The position numbers and the translations under genes were made by a program. This document shows positions 40,262 through 47,291 of a stretch of DNA of 47,291 nucleotides, piece by piece. How positions within the stretch are numbered: the stretch's first letter is position 1; each line of letters begins with the position of its first letter. The stretch comes from Saprospiraceae bacterium (lineage in GTDB: Bacteria; Bacteroidota; Bacteroidia; Chitinophagales; Saprospiraceae), in contig JAIYAV010000170.1 of NCBI GenBank assembly GCA_027488855.1, forward strand, positions 1-47,291, written 5' to 3'. The notes beneath the pieces were generated by a model that worked only from the letters and a program-made list of their open reading frames with translations, did not search any database and was not told the origin of the DNA.

Positions 40262-43200
40262 TTATTTTTCTCTTAGCAGCGTAATTGACCCTTTTGCCTG
40301 TATCTCTTTGCCATCGGCGTTCTTATAGTCCAAAATGTAGTAGTAGGCACCTTCTGGGAGTAGCTCTCCGCTTTGGGTGGTACCATTCCAGTCGTTGTTG
40401 TAGTTTTGAGCCTGGTAAACGAGTTGCCCCCAACGGTTGTAGATAAAAATTTTGTTGTCAGCAAATTCCTGAATGCAATTGATCAGGAAGGTTTCGTTCG
40501 AACCATCTCCATCTGGAGAAATAACCGAGCGAATGTCCAGACAGGGCAAACGGCGGTCTTTTACTTCAATGGCGCTCACATCAGGGGTTGATTTACAACC
40601 TCTTGAATCGGTAATCTGTACGAAGTACTCTCCGGGACAAAGGCTTTTTACAATCGAATCCCCACTGGTAACCGGCGCATTCCAGCGGTAAGTGTAGGGC
40701 TTAACTCCTCCCTTAGCCAAAGCCAATACCTGACCATTACAACCTTCGGTTGCATTGATGCTCTGGATTTGTACAGTAATTGCGTTTGGTTCCTTTATTT
40801 CAAAGGATTTGGTCACGGTACAATTGTTCTTGTCGGTAATGGTAATGGCATAGGCCCCTTTGGTCAAGCCAGTAATCCGGGGAGTGCTACGTCCGTTGCT
40901 CCAAGCGTAGGTAAATTTCCCTCCAGCCAGGCCTCCTTCTACTTCTGCAGCAAGTTCACCATCCCGGCTCCCGATACAGGATACATCGGTAACAAAGGCA
41001 CTCACATTCAAAGCATCTGGTGCTTTCAATTCTACTTCTTCCTCTACGCTACAACCCAGGCCATCCGTGATGCGTACCTTATATAGGCCTACTGTGGCAT
41101 TGTTGAGTACGGAAGTAGAAGCAATCAGGTTTCCTTTCAAAGACCATTCATACACGTAAGTTGGTGCACCGCCACCGTTGGCACCCGTAGCACGAACCGA
41201 ACCATCTTTGGCAGTGGCGCAGCTTACTGCAAAGCCATTGAAGCTGGATAAAATTTGAATATTCGCGGTCAATTTCGAAGCAGTAGTAACGGTATATTGT
41301 TTTTCAAGGCGCAAACCCGAATTTTCTCTAACCACAAAACGGTACGCCCCAGCGGCAACATTGCCCAAATCTTTAGTTTTGGAAATGGTGTCCCCTCTGG
41401 CACTCAACCAGGCATAACGATACGGTGTTGATCCTCCAAGAACGGTGACGTTTACACCACCATTGTCATCATCGGGGCAGCTGGTATTGACAATCGCTGC
41501 ACTCACGGTGAAGGTTGTCAAAGGAATCGGTGCGAATGTTTTGCGGCAACCATTGGCATCAATAACAGATGGCACAAAATTGCCCTCACACAGGTTGATG
41601 ATTTGGAAACCCACGTTTGGTGAATTCCAGGAAACCTGGTAGCCAGGAGTTCCACCAGTAATCGACAGTGCAATGCTCCCTGTACAGCCAGGATCTTCGG
41701 AATCGTGACGAACTGCAAAGGAAGAAATGACCAGGGGATCAGGTTGGCCTACTGTAAGCGATCCATCAAATACCGTATTTCTTGAATCGGTTACTTTGTA
41801 AGTATAAGTACCTGCCGCCAGATTTTTACGCTCAAATGCGCCTAGGGCAAGGTTCTCTGGTTGTCCATTGTTGAAGGCTAAAGCGTAAGGCCCTACCCCA
41901 CCCAATACTTGTAAACGAACTGCACCTGACGCTTCTCCATTACATTTGAGGCCAGTAATGTCGCTGGTGACGGAGAGTGGAATGGCTACCAGTTCAACTT
42001 TAAAACAGCCTGTTGCGGTACAACCCACCAAATCGGTTACGGTCACACAATACTCACCCACAGCCAATGCCGACAAGTTACTAGTGGTACTGTTGTTGCT
42101 CCATTTGTAAGTATAGCCTGGTTTTCCTCCGGTTACCGTGAGCGAAATTGCCCCATTTGTGCCACCAGGAGCATTCACATCCGTAACTGTCCGGGCGATT
42201 TTGATTTCGGTCAGCGCCGGAACCAATGCACTTCCAGTTACGGTATTGTTCTGACTATCGGTTACGGTTACCGTATAGTTACCCGTTGCAACATTGCTGA
42301 TGTTTTGGGTAGTTACGTTGTTGTTGCTCCATTTATACGTATAAGGAGCAACCCCACCCGTGGCCAGCAGGCTTACACCGCCGTTGGCTTGCCCAAAGCA
42401 GGCTTCTGTAACGGTTAGGTTCACTTTCAAGCGCTGCACAATCGAGGCGCACATGGTCGTTGTACAATTGGTATTGTCGGTTACAGTTACACAATATTGG
42501 CCAGCAGCACCTAAATTGCTGATGTCTTCGGTAGTCGCAGTGTAGTTATTCGGACCAACCCAACTGAATTTGTAAGGCGCGATACCACCAGAAATGGCAA
42601 TGTTCACAGCACCGTTGGTCGTATTTTGGTCAAAATTAACCGGATCGATAGATGTGATGCGTACACTTTGCTCGGTAGAAACGGTTACAGAACCGGTGAA
42701 AGTACAACTCTTCGAGTCTGTAACGGTAAACGCATAACTGCCTCCCGCAACATTGCTCAATTGATTCGTAGTGGCATTGTTTGCCCATTTATAGGTGTAT
42801 GGAGCCGTGCCCCCCGTAGCAGTAATGGTTGCAGAACCAGTTGGCGTTCCATCACATTTAGCAGGCTGAGTGCCAGTGCTTGCATTGAGCGCAGCAGCAG
42901 GTTGGCCCACCGCGGTAGGACTAGATACGGCCCGGCAGCCATTGGCATCGGTCACCGTCAAGGTATAGCTGCCTACTGGAACATTGGTCGGATTGGCTAC
43001 AGCGGCCAGGTTTCCACTCCAGGCATAAGTAAGGGGAGTGGTACCACCAGTAACTACAGCGGCAAGTGAACCACTGGCCTGACCAAAACAGTTGGCATCA
43101 GTTTTTGTAATTCCAGTAATGGCTAATGCAGCGGTAGGTTGTGTCACATTGAAAGTACCAACTGCGGTTGCATTGCTGGCGTCAGTCACCGTCACGCTAT

Positions 43201-46144
43201 AGGAACCAGCCGCGAGGTTGCTTAGATCTTGAGTTGTTGCATTATTGCTCCACTTGTAGGTATAAGGAGCAGTTCCATTGCGCACTTCAATATTGATGGC
43301 ACCTTTACTTTCTCCAAAGCAAGGAACATTGGTGATTACTGCTGGAGAAACAATGGTAGGCGCATTGGGATTTCCGATGGATACAGTACCATTAAAGGTT
43401 TGATTTGGAATGGCTTTTTCAGTGACATCGGTTAATTCAATCGTTTTGGTTTTATCAATGCCCACCGTTGAAGATCCGGAAGTTCCTTTGATGGTGAAAC
43501 ACATCCGCATGATCACTGCATTGTTGGGCAAGGTCACCCCCGCAATCTGGTCATCTACCCACGAAAGGTTGATAAAGCCCGTCGTATTATTGGCATTGAT
43601 GCTACCTGTGGAAAATCCACGTAGGCCAGCATTCAGATTGTCAAAAGATTTATGGGTCAGGAATGCTGGATCAAATTTGATCGCATACTGCATTCCAATC
43701 ACGTTTTTGAAATTGGACGTAGTCAACTCCAGACACACATCACTATTCGTAGCGCCGCTAGCACTACCTACTGTTAGCGTTAAATCCGAAGTTGTAACCG
43801 TACCAATGGTCACTGTACCTGCGCCGGTTTGTACGACGGCAGGCAGGTTGTTTGACCGGGTAACAGTTAGACCTGTTGTGCTAAAATTTACTTGTGACGC
43901 GCCTGTTTTTAGTGGCGTAAAGCACACATCAAAAATATTGGACGTGCTGGCCAAAGTGACCCCGCCAACCGTTGCAGTGCTCCAATTGACCTTTAAAGAT
44001 CCAGCGGTAACCCCACCTGTGCCCGGAGGTGTAAAGGATGCTTGAGTCAATCCAGCAAGGCTGAGATTGGTAACACTTTTGAATTGTAGTGCGGTGGCAT
44101 CATAAGTCATGGTGCCTGCGAGTGCTGAAATATTGGTAAAATCCACCACACTCACTTTGACACATACATCCTGTGCCATTACTCCAGACTGGCTACTCAC
44201 ATTGAGTTTTACATCGGGCAGATTAGAGGCACTGCCAATGGTAATGGTACCAGGTTGGCCCGTGAACGGCAATGGGGTATTGTCTTTATCGATGGCTTCG
44301 GGGGCAGGGGTAGTGGCAAAAGTTACGTTTGAAGCAACATTTGTGACTTTGCCTTTGAAACAGACATCAAAAATGGCAGTGCCATTAGCCAAGGTAATTC
44401 CAGTTACATTGGGGTCACTCCAAGATACCTTGATCCTACCAGCAGGGTTCGTACCCACTCCTGGCAAACCAAACGATGCTTCGGTCAAGCCATTGAGGTT
44501 AAAATTCTTAACCGCTGAAAATTCTAGTTGAGTTGTATTGTAGCTGATCGTAAACTCCAAACCAATCATGTTGGTGAAGCCACCAGCCGTATTCACTTTA
44601 ATACAAACTTCCTGATTGGTTGCAGGTACCGTTGCATCGGTGAGATCGAGTGTAAAATTTGTTGAACCGCTGCCACCTGAACCAACTGTGATGGAACCGG
44701 ATTGGCCACTAAACGTAACTGGTTGTTGATCCTTATTGATGACTTCAGAAGTACCACCAAAAGTAACCGTTGAAGTGACGTTGTTTACTTTAGGCTTAAA
44801 ACACACTTCAAAAATAGCTGTGCCATTGGGTACACTTACCCCGGTGTTTACATTAGGGTCATTCCAAGACAATTTAATTGAGCCCAATGGAGTACCACCA
44901 ACTCCAGGCTTGCTAAAATTCGCATCAGCTAATCCAGCCAAGTTGAAGTTTTTGACAGACACAAAATCCAGTTGAGTGGAATTGTAGGTGATGGTATATT
45001 CAACACTAAGCAGATTCGTAAAATTAGTTACGTTGACCTTTTGGCATACGTCCTGGCCCACGGTACCAGTTGCATCAGTCAAATCAAAAGTGGCTGCGCC
45101 AGTGGTACCAGAGCCTCCAGTAACCGTGATCGTACCCGTGGTACCATTCAAGGTTACAGTCTGATTGTCCTTGTTTTGAACTTGTGCCCCCGAAGCAAAG
45201 GACAGGGTTGACGTAATGCCTGCCAATTTTGTAGTAAAACAAACATCAACAACTGCTGTGCCGTTGGCCAAAGTATTTCCAGCGGCGGGCGTTGTACTGG
45301 TCCAGTTCATGGTCAGTGTGCCCGGTGTAGCCGAGTTAAAATTAGCAGCAGTCAGTCCGGTCAAATTAAAGTTTTTGACGGAAGCGAAATTGAGGTGGGT
45401 CGTATTGTAATTGATAGACAATTGAGCAGTCTTCAGATTGGTAAACCCAGAAACGGCATTGACTTTTACACAAACCTCTTGATTAACCGCTGGAGCGGTT
45501 GCATCGGTAATGTCCAAGGCCAGAATGCCACCTGTTCCACCTCCTCCACTGCCCCCTGCGCCAATGGTGATTACCGGTTGGGCCACGCTATTATCTACCG
45601 CAACATTTTGTTCGGCCTTGTTGATGACCTCTTTGTAAACAAAACGAAGATTGGTGGTCGCATCCAGGTTTACGGCCGTAAAGCAAATGTCAAAAATAGC
45701 CGTACCATTAGCTAAGGTTACCCCAGTAATGTTGTTGTCAAGCCAGGATACCTTTAAGGTTCCAGTGGGGTTGTTGCCCGCGCCTGGCAAGCCCATTGTG
45801 CCTGCGGATAAACCCGCGAGATTAAAGTTTTTAACTTCTTTAAAAGTGAGTTTGGTAGAGTCAAATTTAAGTGAAAACTCAAGCCCAATGATGTCAACAA
45901 AACCTGAGACTTTAACTTGAGCACAAAACTCGCCTCCTTTTTGGACCGTTGCATTCGCAATTGTCAAGGAGAATCCCATGAGTGATTCATCCGCTGGGAC
46001 GATCTCAATGGGTAATTTTTTATCACCTGTAACAGCAGATGAATTGTTGGAAAATGCTTGAAATGGAGTGAATATGGCCAGAAATACAAAAGCTATTGAC
46101 CCTATCTTCACCCCACGGAGCAGGTGTGTAATAATCGGTTTCAT
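40262..46144 (-). CDS. Giant surface protein: six cohesin-like modules, SprB repeats, CHU_C signal
   Basis: A 1960-residue T9SS cargo. Signal region 1-32. Six tandem cohesin-like modules of about 145 residues span about 58-928, starting near 58, 205, 351, 495, 645 and 788. Each has the pattern GLEFSLKFDSTKLTFKEVKN ... GTLKVSWLDNN ... LANGTAIFDICF. Gly/Ser linkers (GAGGSGGGGTGG) separate some of them. About twelve SprB-like repeats follow (about 930-1870; CFGESKGAINIEV, GTAPYTYKWSNNATTQDLSN). The end (about 1872-1960; ISPDGDGSNETFLINCIQEF to KGSITLLREK) is a CHU_C type B sorting domain. Probably a long surface adhesin or scaffold. Flanked by a single-cohesin protein upstream and a PorP/SprF gene downstream on the same strand. 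What the cohesins bind is unknown. Confidence 0.92.
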   Translation of the reverse strand: MKPIITHLLRGVKIGSIAFVFLAIFTPFQAFSNNSSAVTGDKKLPIEIVPADESLMGFSLTIANATVQKGGEFCAQVKVSGFVDIIGLEFSLKFDSTKLTFKEVKNFNLAGLSAGTMGLPGAGNNPTGTLKVSWLDNNITGVTLANGTAIFDICFTAVNLDATTNLRFVYKEVINKAEQNVAVDNSVAQPVITIGAGGSGGGGTGGILALDITDATAPAVNQEVCVKVNAVSGFTNLKTAQLSINYNTTHLNFASVKNFNLTGLTAANFNSATPGTLTMNWTSTTPAAGNTLANGTAVVDVCFTTKLAGITSTLSFASGAQVQNKDNQTVTLNGTTGTITVTGGSGTTGAATFDLTDATGTVGQDVCQKVNVTNFTNLLSVEYTITYNSTQLDFVSVKNFNLAGLADANFSKPGVGGTPLGSIKLSWNDPNVNTGVSVPNGTAIFEVCFKPKVNNVTSTVTFGGTSEVINKDQQPVTFSGQSGSITVGSGGSGSTNFTLDLTDATVPATNQEVCIKVNTAGGFTNMIGLEFTISYNTTQLEFSAVKNFNLNGLTEASFGLPGVGTNPAGRIKVSWSDPNVTGITLANGTAIFDVCFKGKVTNVASNVTFATTPAPEAIDKDNTPLPFTGQPGTITIGSASNLPDVKLNVSSQSGVMAQDVCVKVSVVDFTNISALAGTMTYDATALQFKSVTNLSLAGLTQASFTPPGTGGVTAGSLKVNWSTATVGGVTLASTSNIFDVCFTPLKTGASQVNFSTTGLTVTRSNNLPAVVQTGAGTVTIGTVTTSDLTLTVGSASGATNSDVCLELTTSNFKNVIGMQYAIKFDPAFLTHKSFDNLNAGLRGFSTGSINANNTTGFINLSWVDDQIAGVTLPNNAVIMRMCFTIKGTSGSSTVGIDKTKTIELTDVTEKAIPNQTFNGTVSIGNPNAPTIVSPAVITNVPCFGESKGAINIEVRNGTAPYTYKWSNNATTQDLSNLAAGSYSVTVTDASNATAVGTFNVTQPTAALAITGITKTDANCFGQASGSLAAVVTGGTTPLTYAWSGNLAAVANPTNVPVGSYTLTVTDANGCRAVSSPTAVGQPAAALNASTGTQPAKCDGTPTGSATITATGGTAPYTYKWANNATTNQLSNVAGGSYAFTVTDSKSCTFTGSVTVSTEQSVRITSIDPVNFDQNTTNGAVNIAISGGIAPYKFSWVGPNNYTATTEDISNLGAAGQYCVTVTDNTNCTTTMCASIVQRLKVNLTVTEACFGQANGGVSLLATGGVAPYTYKWSNNNVTTQNISNVATGNYTVTVTDSQNNTVTGSALVPALTEIKIARTVTDVNAPGGTNGAISLTVTGGKPGYTYKWSNNSTTSNLSALAVGEYCVTVTDLVGCTATGCFKVELVAIPLSVTSDITGLKCNGEASGAVRLQVLGGVGPYALAFNNGQPENLALGAFERKNLAAGTYTYKVTDSRNTVFDGSLTVGQPDPLVISSFAVRHDSEDPGCTGSIALSITGGTPGYQVSWNSPNVGFQIINLCEGNFVPSVIDANGCRKTFAPIPLTTFTVSAAIVNTSCPDDDNGGVNVTVLGGSTPYRYAWLSARGDTISKTKDLGNVAAGAYRFVVRENSGLRLEKQYTVTTASKLTANIQILSSFNGFAVSCATAKDGSVRATGANGGGAPTYVYEWSLKGNLIASTSVLNNATVGLYKVRITDGLGCSVEEEVELKAPDALNVSAFVTDVSCIGSRDGELAAEVEGGLAGGKFTYAWSNGRSTPRITGLTKGAYAITITDKNNCTVTKSFEIKEPNAITVQIQSINATEGCNGQVLALAKGGVKPYTYRWNAPVTSGDSIVKSLCPGEYFVQITDSRGCKSTPDVSAIEVKDRRLPCLDIRSVISPDGDGSNETFLINCIQEFADNKIFIYNRWGQLVYQAQNYNNDWNGTTQSGELLPEGAYYYILDYKNADGKEIQAKGSITLLREK
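43360..45975 (-). repeat. Tandem cohesin-coding repeats
   Basis: The DNA encoding the six cohesin-like modules repeats with a period near 435 bp. Recognisable recurring stretches on the plus strand are GTGCCATTAGCCAAGGTAAT-like and TTGAAGTTTTTGACAG-like segments. The copies are diverged, modules 2-4 being closest to one another and module 6 the most distant, which suggests old duplication with some later homogenisation. Confidence 0.6.
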
Positions 46145-46176
46145 CTTTTCGGAATTTGGGATAAAGTGAGTAATGA

Positions 46177-46980
46177 TTATTGCATAAAAATCACTGGTTG
46201 CAAAGTAAATGAAGTTCCCTGGTACATGCGGACAAAGTAATTGCCCGGGGATGGAAAGACTGATTTTGGCAATAATAACTCTTGCTTACCGGCTAAATAA
46301 GAGCGTTTTTCTGTGTGGACTATTTTTCCTAGAACATCAACCACTTCAATATTCATTCTACCTGCGTCACGCAAAGTGAACTCCAATGTAAGGTTGGTAT
46401 TGAATGGGTTAGGATAAGCCTTGTTGACGCGAAGTTTATTAGGGTCACTAGCAAAGACGGCTGCACTGGTTTGAGGTTTGATGACTACAATGCCATCCGT
46501 ATATTGTGTATTTACAGTAGAGAAAGTAGTGTCGATAATTTCTCTTTCCAAGGTGGGAGACGCTGCAATGCTTACAAAAGAGATTGGACTTTTAGCGCCA
46601 GGCTTCCCGATAACTTTAAAATAAATAGAAAACAGCGTAGTGTTGTCTTTTACGCTTAGTCCAGAAATTCCTTCCTGCCACAAAAAGCGAAGCACGCCAT
46701 TTTTGGTGTTTATGTACCCAAAATGGTCGTTTTTGCTTAACGGAATACCAAAATTGCCAATGGAGTCAAAACTGATCACGGCAGAATCCCATGCAACAGC
46801 AAAAGATGCACCAATGATTTTTTTGAAGCCCGCTACTTTGACATTGGCGACATAGGTTTTGGCGCCACTTGGGAGGGTATCTTTATTCGCAGAAATACGG
46901 GTAAGCGTTTGAGCATTACCCTGGGCTAAGCATAGGAATGTCACTGCCCAGCATAGGAGTACTTGAATAGTTTGTTTCAT
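46177..46980 (-). CDS. Single cohesin-like protein with T9SS type A signal
   Basis: A 267-residue T9SS cargo. Signal peptide 1-24 (ending QGNAQ). One cohesin-like domain at about 28-165 (KIIGASFAVAWDSAVISFDS, GVLRFLWQEGISGLSVKDNT). A type A sorting domain closes it at about 185-267 (VNKAYPNPFNTNLTLEFTLR, GNYFVRMYQG). It starts 32 bp upstream of the giant cohesin gene and is almost certainly its operon partner. It lacks SprB repeats and would be attached to lipopolysaccharide by the usual type A route, unlike its type B neighbour. Confidence 0.9.
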   Translation of the reverse strand: MKQTIQVLLCWAVTFLCLAQGNAQTLTRISANKDTLPSGAKTYVANVKVAGFKKIIGASFAVAWDSAVISFDSIGNFGIPLSKNDHFGYINTKNGVLRFLWQEGISGLSVKDNTTLFSIYFKVIGKPGAKSPISFVSIAASPTLEREIIDTTFSTVNTQYTDGIVVIKPQTSAAVFASDPNKLRVNKAYPNPFNTNLTLEFTLRDAGRMNIEVVDVLGKIVHTEKRSYLAGKQELLLPKSVFPSPGNYFVRMYQGTSFTLQPVIFMQ

Positions 46981-47078
46981 ATCATGGGATTATATAAGTT
47001 CCTAAACGAGAAACTTTAAACCAATGCGAAGGTAATGAAAATTTGAAAAAAAAAGAGAAATTATAAGAATTATAACAG

Positions 47079-47104
47079 AAAAGGGCAGTGCCAAAGCACT
47101 GCCC
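47079..47104 (-). terminator. Intrinsic terminator at the window-edge gene
   Basis: Perfect stem GGGCAGTGC (47083-47091) with GCACTGCCC (47096-47104), 4-nt loop, followed on the minus strand by TTTTCTGTTAT. About 70 bp after the stop codon of the partial gene and upstream of the cohesin operon, so the two are separate transcripts. Confidence 0.8.
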
Positions 47105-47173
47105 TCTCCGTTTGATCAGCCCAAGAATAAACTCATAGTCTTTCCATGAATCAATTCAGGGGTTATGGATCGA

Positions 47174-47291
47174 TTATTCAACAATAATCATCTTCTTGGT
47201 AGCAGTGAAATCGTCAGCTTCCAGAGTGTAGTACAACACACCAGTAGCATTCAAATCGCCAGCTTTCAAAGTGATTTGGTTGAAACCTTTA
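47174..47291 (-). CDS. T9SS cargo protein, C-terminal end only (cut by window)
   Basis: Thirty-eight C-terminal codons are visible, reading KGFNQITLKAGDLNATGVLY, then YTLEADDFTATKKMIIVE and stop. This is the end of a type A T9SS sorting domain (GVYYYxLxxxxxxxTKKMIxxE pattern). The N-terminal body lies beyond position 47291, so the function is not known. Confidence 0.85.
   Translation of the reverse strand, partial: KGFNQITLKAGDLNATGVLYYTLEADDFTATKKMIIVE

Noticed and set aside
40262-46144. Cohesin array as part of a true cellulosome
   Set aside because: No glycoside hydrolase or enzyme with a dockerin is present in the window, so a cellulose-degrading complex is not supported.

Overview
The window looks like chromosome from an environmental member of the Bacteroidota, most likely the Saprospiraceae (Haliscomenobacter-like; the genus is an inference). 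The evidence is a SusC/SusD pair, an ECF sigma/FecR/STN-receptor set, a PorP/SprF protein, three intact proteins and one partial one with type IX secretion system (T9SS) C-terminal signals plus one with the gliding-type (CHU_C) signal as its only sorting signal, SprB repeats, and HYR/PKD/cohesin/dockerin modules typical of that family. No rRNA, tRNA or CRISPR array was seen.

Layout. 1-4.2 kb is accessory DNA: a REP-flanked Y1 (IS200/RAYT-type) transposase, a broken DUF5615 PIN-like toxin gene, a thioredoxin-like gene with a complete IS630-family element just upstream, a 3' fossil of an AAA ATPase next to palindromic GAGCG repeats, and two small membrane-protein genes. 4.2-9.0 kb is a SusC-SusD uptake operon with a good terminator. 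9.2-11.9 kb is a secreted beta-propeller/phosphoesterase fusion. 11.9-18.6 kb, all on the minus strand, runs sigma factor, FecR, DegT-type aminotransferase, family 2 glycosyltransferase, STN-type TonB receptor. 18.6-28.3 kb holds a methyltransferase, a C-terminal remnant of a second propeller/phosphoesterase, a di-heme cytochrome c peroxidase, an MFS exporter, an M24 peptidase, two tiny genes, the SO2930-type di-heme cytochrome with its parallel beta-helix partner, and a GT-C mannosyltransferase-like protein. 28.4-30.1 kb is a second accessory patch: an A/T-rich pair of orphan genes, then a second ATPase fossil again next to GAGCG repeats.

30.2-47.3 kb is dominated by secreted surface proteins: a PKD/CHU_C protein, then (after an EI24 membrane protein, a lipoprotein and YraN) a 1305-residue HYR protein carrying both a dockerin-like and a cohesin-like module, a PorP/SprF protein, a 1960-residue protein with six tandem cohesin-like modules, about twelve SprB-like repeats and a CHU_C end, a small single-cohesin protein with a type A sorting signal, and the C-terminus of another T9SS cargo at the window edge.

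The most interesting reading is that 34.7-47.0 kb encodes a T9SS-exported, cell-surface cohesin/dockerin assembly with its own SprF-like partner. The modules are visible in the sequence; the assembly is inference. The second novelty candidate is the repeated pairing of truncated ATPase 3' ends with GAGCGAAAAGTG-type palindromic repeats at two loci 26.7 kb apart.
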